From assembly GCA_018340805.1 (NCBI GenBank), contig JACMZG010001863.1, positions 59,079,795-59,143,794 of the forward strand: a stretch of DNA of 64,000 nt, given 5' to 3'. The first letter of the stretch is position 1; every line of letters begins with the position of its first letter. The notes beneath the pieces are model-generated. The model saw only the letters and a list, made by a program, of their open reading frames with translations. It ran no database searches and was not told the origin of the DNA. Below are positions 24,252 through 36,451 of the stretch, in pieces. The translations under genes were made by a program, and so were the position numbers. The DNA comes from Microvelia longipes (lineage: Eukaryota; Arthropoda; Insecta; Hemiptera; Veliidae).

Positions 24252-24470
24252 ATGCAACAAGGGATGAAAGTTTTCAGCTCTCGTATTATCTCCCTCGTCA
24301 AGTCTCGGGAGCCAAAATGTTAGTTAACTCCCTCGGTAAGCCTCGGGAGCTAACTAGTTTATCTCCCTCGGCCTACCGGCCTCGTGAGCTAATGAAGTTT
24401 CCTTCTTCAGCGCTGCCTTAGGACGAAACTTAAACTTGGGCTGTAAAACTTACTTTCATCCCTTGTTGCA
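24252..24470. mobile_element. MITE with TGCAACAAGGGATGAAAG ends
   Basis: Inverted ends TGCAACAAGGGATGAAAG (24252) and CTTTCATCCCTTGTTGCA (ending 24470) enclose about 180 bp. That interior includes three imperfect blocks of CTCCCTCG-x-CTCGGGAGCTAA. The same end occurs at base 1 of the window. The target duplication is not clear. Confidence 0.75.
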
Positions 24471-25501
24471 AAAATAACTATTAATTCTATACGTGCAATC
24501 TGGAAAATATTGTATTATGACGTCATTAATGACACTGCAAAATTACCAAATCTAGTCATATGTAAGACTACATGATATTTGCTATGATTTCAATTATTAT
24601 TGGCAATAGCTCATTTTTTTAAACTTATATGTTTTACGTTAAAAATCATAAATATTAAATAAATAAATAAATAATTTATTATTTATGTATACATCACTTA
24701 AAGTGTACTTATTACGAAAATCTTGTTAAGTATTATTCTCAAGTATATACATAATTAGTATCAAGTACAGTAAGTCGTTTATTACAAGCTAAGTAAAAGC
24801 ATGACAATTTCAATTTTATTTTTAAGCATTTTTATATGAAAGTGCCAAGCCTCATAAATTTCTTTAAATAGCAAGTATTTGCTATAATCGAAATGATAAA
24901 TAAAGGTTACAAAACAAGCTTAAATCTTGAATTTTTTTAAATAATGCTGAAAATAGTGATAATGCCCTGCGGTGGGATTTATTCGACTTGATTATAAAAA
25001 CCGAGGAGAAGCTCCAACTTTCCTACTTACTCTTTGTTTATTATGATTTATGCGACGAGTTTTTCTAGTTAATTAAACTTTTTATTTTATGTCTTTCATG
25101 AAGTTTTATTTAATGTCATCTATTTAGAGTTCCCTCGTGTCCAATTTTATCATTTTAATTCTACTTAAATTTAGTTGGAGAAAGTGTGAAATGAAAATTA
25201 TTGCGATGACTTTTGTACATTTTGTTTGATAAGTCGCCTGTGTTGCGTAGGCGAGGGTATTAGATGAGAACCGCAATCTAACTTTTTGAACCGTGGAGGT
25301 ACAAGGTTCAGAATATATGTTGTGCTCTAAGTTTATTTCAATGGTTCTTTGAAATAAAAGATCTTCAATATTAGTTATTACTTTGTGCAAAGCTGATAGC
25401 TATACTACCCGATACCTCTTGCGAGCAATTTGTTTTATATTTAATTAAACTAGAAAATAAAAAAAAACCAGTTAGCGACTAAGTGGTGTAATTTCGTTTT
25501 T
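24471..25501. other. Unassigned AT-rich DNA
   Basis: No supported feature. An 88-codon open frame at 25124-25390 has no recognised domain. Confidence 0.4.
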
Positions 25502-26077
25502 TTAAGGTAGTACGTAATTGAGCACTTTATTGGACCGTTTTTTAGGATGAGAAGCCAATCATTATTGTTATATGGAGGTATTTAGTAACTTTTCAACCTC
25601 CAAGGACAAATAATGAATGTAAAAAACTTCCTAGGACGTAAAAGTAATTCATTATATTGCCGCCATTACTGTAATGTAGCGTGTTCAAAAAAACAATCTG
25701 TGTAAACTTTCATGAGGTTTCTTTAAAAACGTTCATTTTGTTTCTGTTTTTTGTTCTTAGACTAAATTTTAAAAGGTGTTCTAATTTGAAAATTTTGTGT
25801 GTTTATTTTGTAAAGCTTCTACATTTTTGAGTAAAAAGTGTGGAAGTTATGGATGAATTCAATGACGACGATAATATGGAGTTAATTGGACGTTTGTTTT
25901 CAATTAAGTATATATCGCAGTTTATTTAATGAGTGCTACCTCAAAAAAAATAGTGTATGCCATCCGGCTGAGAATGTCTTTATGTCTTGGCAATTTTTCC
26001 CGACTCGCTTCGTTCGTCGGTAAATCTAATTGCCGTGACGTAAAGACACACTTCTCAGCCTTATGGCATAAATAACT
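25500..26077 (+). mobile_element. Composite repeat, copy 2 of 3
   Basis: Same unit as at 9.70-10.29 kb, starting TTTTTTTAAGGTAGTACG and ending in the palindromic tail (CTTCTCAGCCTTATGGCAT). The short reading frame begins at 25849 (MDEFNDDDNMELIGRL) and here runs on through the sequence that is poly-T in copy 1. Confidence 0.8.
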
Positions 26078-26616
26078 ATTTCCTGCCAATGTTTTTGCTT
26101 AGTCACTAACTGAAAAACAAACAGGGTTTTGTAGCAAGTTATTCTGACTAAACCTACAGAGTGAAATATAAGTGTTAATTTAAACCGATGTTTTAACACT
26201 CTTAGAAACATACTCCTTAGGTTTATGAAGTTTGCGACTATGCATTGTTTGTGTATCGTACTTACTTCGATATCGAAATTCAGTTCACAGTTACAAATGG
26301 TTATGTCATATTTCTATTGGCATTTTAATACTACAATACTACCATAATTTGGTATTTTGGCGAAAACATTTAAAAAGACATACGTTGACAATGTTTCATA
26401 TTTTTGGAATTAGGGAAGGAAAACCTATCCCCCCTTCTATTTTACTCCCCATATACGAACAACCTATGTTTACCGGTATTTTCAGATTATGATCAGCTTT
26501 TCTAATACATTGATTTGTTTGATTTGTTTCAGGTACTTATATCTCTTAAATACTAATTTTTCCTCTACGTTACGTCAGGTAAATTAAATAATATAGTATG
26601 TTTTTTTAAAAAATCA
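26078..26616. other. Unassigned DNA
   Basis: No supported feature. Confidence 0.4.
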
Positions 26617-27600
26617 ACATTTATTTATTTATTTATTTATTTTTAAATTTACACAAGTGGCCAAGACCGATTAAAGCTCCACATAATTGTATTATTAAAG
26701 ATTACAATAAGAAAAAAACAATAAAATTAAAGTAGACATTATAAAGTTAAAAAAAAAACTAAATGAAAATAAAATACAAGTTTGAGAAAAATTAAATATT
26801 AGGTAACAAACACTAATAACAATTAAAGCATGTTTAGGCACATTGCCAGTTTTGTAAAAGCTAAGAAATAACATTTCAAAGTACCAAATAGGAAGTATAG
26901 ACCGCAATAAATTATCTTTGGCACAATAAAAAAAGATTAAGAGTAAAAAGATTCAATCAGTCCTTATAAAAAAATAATACTAGTAAATAATATAACTATC
27001 TAAGACTTCATAATAATGCAAGTAAATAAAATAATTACCAAAGAGTTATGTTAAAAAAATTAAAAAAAAAATATTTATGTTTAAGCTTAATTGCACTTTT
27101 TGTTACGTATTGGTATTTAAGACTCTATGTTTAAATATATTTACATTGTCTGCAGAGACAATATTCTGCGCTAAGCTATTCCACTTATTTATAATTCTCT
27201 GTGAGAAAAAGTTGGCTCTAAGTGATGTATTAACGTTAAATTTATATAAAGGTAGAGAATGTCCTCGCAAATTATTATTTTGTTTAAGTTTAAATAAACG
27301 GAGAGGAGTTGAGTAATAATTTGTCAGAATTTTGTAAGTTTCTATGACATCAATGCGGCTCCTTCTATCCATGAGGGGTTCAAGTTCAAGGGCAACCAAT
27401 CTATCTGAGTAATTTAGAAATTTTAATTGAAGAGATGACTTAGTGATTCTACGTTGTACTCGCTCCAGTAAGTTAATATCCTTTTTAAGCCAAGGAGAAA
27501 TGATAACAGAAGCATATTCTAGTATTGGCCTGATGTAGGTTGAGTATAGTGTTTCAATAGATCAGAGTTTAGGGTGGTGAAAGATCTTCTAATTAAAAAT
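26617..27600 (-). pseudogene. 5'-truncated CR1/Jockey-type LINE
   Basis: The minus strand encodes the C-terminal part of a non-LTR reverse transcriptase. After LIRRSFTTLNSDLLKHY a one-base frameshift near 27545 leads into STYIRPILEYASVIISPWLK, KDINLLERVQRRITK, then PLMDRRSRIDVIETYKIL, and near the end RANFFSQRIINKWNSLAQNI (to about 27103). These are standard blocks downstream of the polymerase domain. The 3' untranslated region ends in an (AAAT)n tail at 26617-26643. The catalytic domain and endonuclease are missing, consistent with 5' truncation at insertion. Confidence 0.88.
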
Positions 27601-27719
27601 AATAATTTACATTTTTATTTATTTTAATTACATTTGGTTGTATGTATACAATTTTATTACATCTTTTCAACGCCTAAAATTCTATCAGCCATATTAGTCT
27701 CCTCTTTGTTTATTCGAAT

Positions 27720-27892
27720 CTTAGAATAATACTATATATTACTGAGGAGCATTACTGATAAGACGAAAAACGGTTCACTGGTGCACTTAAGTAATGCTGC
27801 CACCCTAACAATATACAATTTTCTAAAAATAAGTTGGCAATACTTCCGGCTGCTGAATTATTATGTTCTATTTTTAATTAATGATTAATTCT
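27720..27892 (+). mobile_element. Truncated CTTAGAATAATAC-family element
   Basis: Begins with CTTAGAATAATACTATATA, followed by the block with CACTTAAGTAATGCTGCCA and TTGGCAATACTTCCGG shared with the elements at 36-37 kb. The right end is not found, so it is a partial copy. Confidence 0.75.
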
Positions 27893-29070
27893 TAGCTTTA
27901 AATTCCCAAAAATACTCTTGAAAAACTGAATGGCAACACTTGCGATTTCTCTCCACTCTCTTGTCCCTCCACTACATTATAATTAATACTCTATGACGCA
28001 CCAGGCTACTCTTGTGTTTCCATTACCACCTTTAATTTATATAACGCTTGGTCAGAAAACAGAAAATTTCTACCCTTGCAGAAGTTGGAATAAAATATAT
28101 TTTAATGAAGAATTTTCCTCTCTGATATTAGAAAGAAAAATTATAAAGTGGAAAATTATTAGGAGCTAAAAGTTTTAGCTCCTGGGAAAGAGAAAATATT
28201 TTTTCTTAAGTCTAACCTGGTAATGTCTTAGTGAGACTTAATGCCCCTCATTTCTTTTTCCTTCAGCTTTAATAGTTTTTATTTTTCTTCAGACCCGTTC
28301 TCCTAAACAGTTTTTCTTGTCTGCCAATGTTTGGGAAAAATAGAAAAATTATTTGCTTCTCAGGCCACTCATTTTGACGTGGTAGAAATATTTGCTCCTA
28401 ATCTGCTGTGGTAAAGCTCTTATCAGCGTCTATTGTGGTCTGATAAAAGACTTATTATAGTATAGTATAACGTGATGAGTCATTTAGATGTCATGTCGTC
28501 TACTGAAATCATTTTTGTGTTTTTTTGAAGAGAATTTTGCTGATTACCTTTCAGACGAGATATAATTGATGACCGAAACATAATCATGAAATTGCAGCCT
28601 CTACTTAATTCAATATTAGGCGATTTACAGTAACCAAGTACTGGGACACTAAATAACCAAGTTTTTACTTTGGATAAATAAAACCTTTTTCTATTGACTT
28701 TTGGAATCGTATAACAACGGGCTGAAAATTTTGTTGGAATTATTTATCAGGTAGAAATTTATTTTTAATTGATATATAATTTATTGTTAACATATCAGCT
28801 ATGTTTTTAACTTTTAAGAGATGCAAATGATTTGTGAAGTCAGGCCATTGGCATGCAATATATGCTCTACTTGCTCTTAGTTACATCATTATTTCATATC
28901 AGCTTGAGCTCATTATAAAACATTTATTGGACATTTACTTAAAACATTTAAGTTAAACTCTCCATAGGACATTTATGCCAACAGAATAAATGCGGAAAAG
29001 TAACAAAGCATGTGCAAGCATGTGTGTGTGTAACAAGCATGTGTTTGTGTAACAAAGCATTGATGCTTTA
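27893..29070. other. Unassigned AT-rich DNA
   Basis: No supported exon or element. Confidence 0.4.
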
Positions 29071-29366
29071 AGGATGTAAATAAAAGTCTATCCTCAAATA
29101 AATTTCAACCAATGCAATGGTGAAAAAACCGGCTTTTAACCTAATACAGGTGAGAAGAAGCTAATTTTTCCTCTTGAGTCATGTTACCAGATTTGAGACT
29201 GGATGCAGACTCAAATCCAGTATCAAATCTGGTAACAAGACTCAAGAGGAAAAATTAGCTTCTTCTCACCGGCACTGAGGATGACCTGTATTAGGTTGAA
29301 AGCCGGTTTTGTCATCATTACATTGGTTGAAATTTATTTCTGGATAGACTTTTATTTACATCCTTA
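29071..29366. repeat. Palindromic repeat with one hammerhead motif (locus 3)
   Basis: Inverted arms meet near 29213. Outer ends are GGATGTAAATAAAAGTCTAT and its complement. The right arm keeps a full hammerhead-like core. The left arm has lost about 16 bp (the CTGANGA box and CCGG) between two GGT repeats, and its GAAA position is changed. Confidence 0.9.
29267..29316 (+). ncRNA. Hammerhead-ribozyme-like motif
   Basis: CTGAGGA at 29275-29281, stem II GACCT/AGGTT with a GTATT loop, and GAAA at 29298-29301. Stem III is the self-complementary AGCCGGTT, then T at 29309 as residue 17. Stem I pairs GGCA (29271-29274) with TGTC (29310-29313). The predicted cleavage site is after 29309. Stem III lacks a loop, so cleavage would need a dimer, as known for hammerheads with tiny stem III. 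Confidence 0.6.
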
Positions 29367-29764
29367 TGGTATAAAATCCACTAGCGCCTATAATTTAAAC
29401 ATTGATGCTCTATTATATTGATTTACTCCAGTAGCAGAACGTAAATAAATACAAATAATCCATTGTTATTTCCATCCGGCTGTAGAGTGCAGTAGTTGAC
29501 CAATCCAACTAAACATTTAAACCTCCAACTGCAATTGTCATTAATCTTTCGCTAGTGTCTAACTTCAAAAATATATTTTGACAAAGGATTTATATTACTT
29601 TAATGGTAGTTGTAAACTTTTTATGGCTTTCAATTACGCACTACATTTAACTCGTCTCTTCCTACTTTAGTATCTTTTTACATTATACTTACTCCTTTAT
29701 TTATACTTTTACTCATTCTACTGTAAGTATAAAGGAAAAGTATTGTGTTTAGAATTAACTCGGA

Positions 29765-29828
29765 AACTAGGATTTCCCCGGAACTAGGATTTCCCCGGAA
29801 CGAGGATTTCCCCGGAACTGGGTTTATC
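29765..29828. repeat. 17-bp tandem repeat
   Basis: Three to four copies of a unit containing ACTAGGATTTCCCCGGA. Confidence 0.9.
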
Positions 29829-30616
29829 CGTTTAAGGTAATTTAAAGCTGTATATTGGTTTATTGTTTGTATATTTGACCGTATGTGTTTTCTGCATTCA
29901 TCCGAGCCGTATAGCATCACAACTTGTTATTTTTATTTTTTATTTTTTTAAAAAAGCGCATTACACTGTACGTTACTGCATTATTTCCAGTCTATTAAAG
30001 CTCAGTTTATGGTATGCAGCGCATTTCTTTAAAAAAAGTAAAAAAACTTAATTATAAGTTGTGACGTTACTGCTCGGGTTATTGGATTTATTATTTATAT
30101 TTAGGGAGCAATAATTTTTTTTTTAAATTTATTTATTTTCCATATTTACATTAAAATTATTTAAGCAACACAAACAAATTATTAACAATTAAACATGACG
30201 GTTAAATATATATAGAACTTAGGATTAAATATTTATGAACCATTGACACCGTCAATCAAAAACTGGTGACCATTCTGCTGCTGTGATAAACTACAGGAAT
30301 CTTTCCACTTTTAAGGCAGAGAGCCCTGTGTTGTGGAATGATTGTCTGTGTACTTATTTTACTTAACAAAACATCTATTTAAACCATGTATAGAATTTTA
30401 TATACCATGTGATTTATATGAGTGAACTAGATAAAAATTTCTGTTTATAGCTTTAGTGGTTTGTATAATAAAAAACGACCTTAGACCATGGATTTAAACA
30501 CACCTGTTTAATTAGATTTATAAGCAGAAAAGCGCGCATTTAAAAAAACCGCCTAAATTGCCGGCTTCCACAACAAAATTATTTTGAAGTTATAATATTC
30601 TAAATAAGACGATAAA
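29829..30616. other. Unassigned AT-rich DNA
   Basis: No supported feature. Confidence 0.4.
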
Positions 30617-30785
30617 ATATTAGCGACAGTACCAAGATTCGCACGAATCTTGGTACTGTCACCGTACTGTACCAAGATTTTTTAACGAATCTTGTACTGT
30701 TCACCGTACTGTACCAAGATTCGCACGAATCTTGGTACAGTACGGTGACAGTACCAAGATTCGCACGAATCTTGGTACTTTCACC
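30617..30785. repeat. Array of hairpin units (GTACCAAGATTCG palindromes)
   Basis: Four hairpins in about 165 bp. Three are perfect or nearly so, with GTACCAAGATTCG facing CGAATCTTGGTAC across a CA/GA centre. One has a longer centre (TTTTTTAA) and a missing GG. The units are separated by TGTCACCGTACT-like linkers. Confidence 0.9.
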
Positions 30786-30787
30786 AC

Positions 30788-30998
30788 ACGAGCCATCTCA
30801 CTAGCGAATATTTTCAAAGAAAATTCGCTAAACGTAAGGGCTTAACATGTTCAAAGTTCAGAATTATTCGAGATCCCAATGGACATGTAAGGATTTGCAA
30901 GCAAGGCATGAGAATGCTAGAAACACTGCCCGGGATCGAACCCTGCCTGATTGGGTGACAAGCACACTTGCTAAGTATTACACCACTGAGACTTCCTT
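30788..30998 (-). mobile_element. tRNA-derived SINE, second family
   Basis: The minus strand has an A-box-like CAGTGGTGTAATACTTAGCA near 30970-30990 and a B box (GGGTTCGATCCCGG) near 30930-30945. A tRNA-unrelated body follows. It differs from the SINE at 1.2 and 4.6 kb. The long insertion between the boxes and the long body make an active tRNA gene unlikely. Confidence 0.65.
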
Positions 30999-31925
30999 TA
31001 TTGGACACACAATAACATTGTTAAAGCAGTGTTGAATGTGTTGCATCAAACTGTAAACATTAGGGCTTATTAAAGTATTTATTATGAAGCAGGTTCAAAC
31101 CTTGAGAGATTATTTCCTCTGTTTAAGCTAAAAAATGAAGACATTTTATAAAAAAAAATCATTAAAAACAAAAACATTTTTTGATATTACAATACTTTTA
31201 CGTCTTTAAGAGCAATGAATAATACATACAAGATAAATAAAATTCACTTTATCAGTTTTGATAAACGTAAAATACGATAGATAATTCAGCACAAAAACGA
31301 AAGAGGAAAAATATGTAGTAGAAGAATGAAAGAGAAGAGAATAGAACGTAGCGAACATAAATCCTTCACAGAGCAACTGAACGTATTGACTTTAGAGAAC
31401 GATAAGGTTTGGGGCACAGCTACTCTGTGGGGCATCCACTCGCTAGGGTATCCAGCCCTTTGTAAGGCATTTCACAACACTAGACAAAGCCTCCAAATTT
31501 TACTTGGACCAATAACAAGCGGAATTCTTTATCTAAGACTCAACAATCGACCGGGGGTTCAATTTTTCTCTTTCTTTCACCTCAACATGAGCTTGGTTTC
31601 AGATGAAAAGAAAATAAAACAGAAAACCTCGGAACACTTTTTGTGGAAATTCAATATTCAATAAGTTGGTTTTTTATTGTTTAAGACTCTTGTATAAACA
31701 TGCTATACACGCCATACATGTGTAAAATTGGTTTTACATTTTCTTTTATATATTTATCGAAATGTTTTCCTTTGAATCGCCTCAGGAGTAAGTAACTATT
31801 TTATCATGAAAAAAGTTAAAGAATATGTTTAAAAATATAAAATCAATGCTAAATGTTCATGACTTGTGTTAATGCTTTGCTTATAATGCATGACTTGGAA
31901 AAGTGTTTTATCACTTACTGAGGGC
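30999..31925. other. Unassigned DNA with one unrecognised open frame
   Basis: A 112-codon open frame at 31326-31664 on the + strand is the longest here outside repeats. It has no recognised domain, no signal peptide and no obvious splice or promoter context. I do not call it a gene. Confidence 0.35.
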
Positions 31926-32780
31926 TATCACATCAGTACAATGTTCATCATCAATTCATCAGTTCAATGTATCAGCAGTACAATGTATCAGCAGTACAAT
32001 GTATCATCAGTACAATGTTTCATCTGTACAATGTATCATTAGTACAATGTGCTTTAACAATTCTATGCTCAGTACAATGTATCATCAGTAACATGTATCA
32101 TCATTATAATGTGCTGTAACAATTCTATGCTCAGTACAATGTATCATCAGTTACATGTATCATCATTATAATGTGCTGTAACAATTCTATGCTCAGAACA
32201 ATGTATCATCAGTAACATGTATCATTATTATAATGTGCTGTAACAATTCTATGCTCAGTAACAATGTATCATCATTACATGTATCATCATTTAATGCTGC
32301 TGTAACAATTCTTATGCTCAGCACAATGTATCATCAGTACATGTATATCAATGTCTGTAACAATTCTATGCTCATACCATGTATCATCATAACCTGTACA
32401 TCATTATATTCTGTAAAATCTATGCTCAGTACAATGATCATCAGTAACATGTACATCATTATAATGCTGTAACAATTCTATGCTCAGAACAATGTATCAT
32501 CAGTTACATGTATCATCATTATAATGTGCTGTAACAATTCATGCTCAGAACAATTATCATCAGTAATGTATCATCTTATATTGCTGTAACAATTCTATGC
32601 TCAGAACAATGTATCATCGCATGTATTCAGTACAATGTATCATCATTATAATGTGCTGTAACAATTATGCTCAGTACAATGTATCATCATTATAATGTGC
32701 TGTGTATCATCATTACAATGTGCGTAACAATTCTATCTCAAAATGTGCTGTAACAATTCTATGCTTAGTTTGTAACATGT
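31926..32780. repeat. 62-bp minisatellite
   Basis: About 13 units of roughly 62 bp. Each contains ACAATTCTATGCTCAGTACA, ATGTATCATCAG, and TATCATCATTATAATGTGCT. The first 130 bp consists of shorter sub-repeats (CAGTACAATGTATCAT). Units in 32270-32600 carry many small deletions. Confidence 0.95.
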
Positions 32781-33904
32781 TCTCTACCTGATCATTTTCG
32801 TGTTCGAAGTATCTTAACACATTGGTGCTCTTTGATGATATTGGACTTAAATTCATAAATTTAAATTTATTCTTAAAATTTTAAAGAATAATTAGAAAAT
32901 TCTATAAATTGATTAAATTATAACACATAACTATTTATGTAGGAAATGGAATTATTAGATATAGAAATATTTAATAACTAAAACTACATCTCCAGGTTCA
33001 AGCAGTATTGCTTTTTGGAGACGCAGAAAAGGAGCAGTTTTATAATCATTCAATCATCAACAAGATTAAATAGAGCGATAAAAAAATGTAAAATGTATTA
33101 ATTTATTATATTTAATGTAATAATTTTGATGAAATAAAGATATTATATTTATTATTATATTTAAAAATATAATATACCTAATGTCTTTAAATCTACATAT
33201 CACAGCTTGTAGAAACGTCCCATTTTAAGGAGGGCTATTAATTTATAATAATTACTATCAACCCCCCCCCACAGGCATATACTTACTAACATTTGGTAAG
33301 CTATAGCATTTCTAATTTGTATATTCAGTATAAAAAATTCATTAATATTCGTTTTGATAATAAACATTATTCAAGATAAAATCTCCTGAACAATACGTAT
33401 AATAACTTGCGTAATAATTTGCTGTTTTCATGCAAAGCGTCATATTTTATTTCAAAGAAAAAAGCTCTATTAATATTTTTTGTTGTTGTCAACCTGCTAG
33501 AATATATATTTTGTTTCGAGTAATTTAACAAAACATAGAGAAAAAAAGGTCAGATAATGACTGTTATTCAGCGCCTCTCTTCGCCTCTCTGCCTTTTTAT
33601 CTCCCATTAATTGGGGGGGATGCATTTTTATGTTGGGCGAGTCATTATCATGGAAAGCTAATGTTAATTAAAACTCATATACTTTTCTTGCCTCGTATTA
33701 TTTTAATGTTAAACAAGCAATTAAAAAAGATCTGGAGCGGTGGCTGTAAGCCGGGCGAATTTCATTGGGATGCTTGCTTTCTTGCGCACCGTTCAGTTGC
33801 TCAGGTTTTCGGTTTACGCTTTATAGTCGGAATTATTAAATAAAATAGAAATTTAATTTTTATATTTATGTTGAAGGAGAAATGGATTATTTTAAAATTT
33901 ATTT
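32781..33904. other. Mostly unassigned, with one dispersed short repeat
   Basis: Near 33730-33790, TCTGGAGCGGTGGCTGTAAG followed by GGGCGAATTTCATTGGGATG matches two copies at 39.54 and 39.67 kb. Nothing else is recognised. Confidence 0.45.
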
Positions 33905-34438
33905 TTTTGAGGTATACGTAAATTGAGCACTTATTGACCGTTTATAGGATGAAAGCCAATCATAGGTTATATACAGAAGACAATAATGAATGTAAAAAAA
34001 ACTCTAAGACTAAAAAGTAATTCATAATTGCCGCCATTACTGTAATGTAGTGTTTCAAAAAAACAATCTGTGAAAAAATCTTCATGAGGTTTCTTTAAAA
34101 ACGTTCATTTTTTTTGTTTTTGTTTTTGTTCGTAGACTAATTTTTTGTCCGTGTTCTAATTGACAATTTTTGTGTGTTTATTTGTAAAGCTTTTACATTT
34201 GTGATAAAAGGTGAAGCTATGATAATTCAATGACGACGATAATCATGGAGTTTATTGGACGTTTTTGTTTTTTTTTTTTTTCAATAAGTATATAGCGCAG
34301 TTATTTAAAAGTGCTACCTCAAAACAAATAGTGTATGCCACCGGCTGAGAATCTGGCAAATTTTCCCGACTCGCTCGCTCGGTAATTCTAATTGCCGTAC
34401 ATAAAGACACACTTCTCAGCCTTATGGCATAAATAATT
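33905..34438 (+). mobile_element. Composite repeat, copy 3 of 3
   Basis: Same unit as at 9.7 and 25.5 kb but more decayed, with many one-base deletions. One of these destroys the short MDEF reading frame near 34217. The inverted end GTGCTACCTCAAAA and the palindromic tail are still recognisable. Confidence 0.8.
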
Positions 34439-35325
34439 TAACCATAAAACAGAGCATTTTAATTTTAATTTTAAAAGGAAATATATAAATATATCCTCCC
34501 ACCCTTTAGGGTGCCTCCATTAAATCCGATTGGGAAAATATTTTTAAAAATATATTTAATCTGTGAAATTGTAAATTTAATTTTTGTAACTAATGTAATT
34601 TCCAATCAAAGCTATTATGTTATATAAAATAGTCGAACAGTAGCAATTTTACTTTTCTTTAATTAGTTTGGGTCTTTAAAGAATGGAAATTCTTCCCGAA
34701 TAGCACAACCACAGCGTAAGTCATTTTGTGCCAATTCAACTCTCCAGCATAAATACACTGGGTGCTACGATGATAACAGACACATACACCACACATACCG
34801 ACAGACTACTTTGCGAAAACCATCAGGAGCCTTAGAAACGCCTGAAAAACAATGTTTACGTTCATCCCGGTTTCGTATTTTTGCAAACACAATACTTTCC
34901 TATATACTACGCTATAAATAGGAAAAGTAAAATTTAATCTACTCGACTCCCAACTTAAAGACAGCCAAACAATAATAAATTAAAGTATTAAAAGCGAAGA
35001 AAAAAACTCGCTAAATCTTCATTTTGATTAAAAATAAATAATTAATATATAATTTTTATTTAAATTAGAGTTAAAGGTAACTTTGTCTTGAAAAATTAAA
35101 CTTTTTTTAGTAACATATTAACTTTGGTTTTATTATTAGTGAAAAAAAACTAAAATTCTCGCCATATTAGTTCAGTTCAGTCAATAGTAATTTGTATTTT
35201 GTTTTAGCGAATTTCCTTGGTTTTCTTTTAAAAAATACTATTTTGATGTTGCACTTTAAGAGTTTTGTTTGTTTTTAAACATAAACATAAACCTATTTTT
35301 AATACATACAACAGACACACACACA
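34439..35325. other. Unassigned AT-rich DNA
   Basis: No supported feature. Confidence 0.4.
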
Positions 35326-35381
35326 ATAATATATATAATATATCTATATATATATGTATTATAATATATATATAATAGATA

Positions 35382-35464
<83 letters not shown>

Positions 35465-35550
35465 ATATATATAATATATAATATTATATATATATATATA
35501 TATTACAATATATATAATATGATGATATATAATAATAACATATTATATTA

Positions 35551-35596
<46 letters not shown>

Positions 35597-35598
35597 AC
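35326..35598. repeat. Long interrupted (TA)n microsatellite
   Basis: About 270 bp of TA with irregular AT interruptions, followed by a C run near 35615. The open frame of isoleucine/tyrosine codons across it is an artefact. Confidence 0.95.
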
Positions 35599-35619
35599 TA
35601 TACTAATTATAATGCCCCC

Positions 35620-36451
35620 CCCCCTAAAGGCAAACCTGGCTACGCCCATGTAATGCGTATGTAAATCAGCTAGATTAGATTGTTTATTTTATTATTATCT
35701 CATAGGTATTTTAGCTTAATATTATTTAGAAGAGACAGAGATAGTTTATTCTAAGCGAGTTTAGTCTGCATTCGCTCACGGTACAGTGCGTTATTGTTTC
35801 TATCATATGAATCAAACCGCTTATATTTTCTATTAAAATAATTACTTAATTACCGCCACGCTCGTCATTATATACTAAATTTCATTAATTAATAGCCAAC
35901 TGACTCCTTTCAATCTTCCTTTCACCTCCTACCCAAAATACAACTCCTCCTTTTAAATATCGTTTTATATAAAGTACGTCAAGATTTCAACAAACTTAAG
36001 TAGCATCTTTTATTATATTACCACTAACAATACAGTCCTCTTTATACTCTGCTTTATCAGTGTATATGTGTGTGTCTATGAATGTGTGTAAGCGTATATA
36101 CGTACGCTTTATCAATAAGCAAAATTAAAAAACAAATTGATAAAAAATATAAATTTATTAATTACTAATATTATCGTCTTAATTCTAATTATCGTCTTAC
36201 CTATAATATTAGATAGGTATTTTCAATCAAATACTTTGACTAATATATAAAAAAATATGTAAAACAAAATATATATGGCAGCTACCTAATGTAAAATTTA
36301 TAATTTTACCACGTCTTTATGGCAATATAAATGCAATTGAAAGGGTGAAATTCAATACTGCCCTCCACGACACAAGAATATATCTTATTCTTTAGTAGAG
36401 GGATTTTCTGATCTCTATGCAGAATTAAAATATAAATTATTGTATTATGAA
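35620..36451. other. Unassigned AT-rich DNA
   Basis: No supported feature. Confidence 0.4.

Noticed and set aside
30617..30785. CRISPR-like array
   Set aside because: The units are perfect palindromes with near-identical linkers, there are no unique spacers, and the genome is eukaryotic.
31326..31664. 112-codon open frame
   Set aside because: Longest non-repeat frame upstream of the gene, but no recognised family, no splice or promoter signals; chance is plausible in 64 kb.
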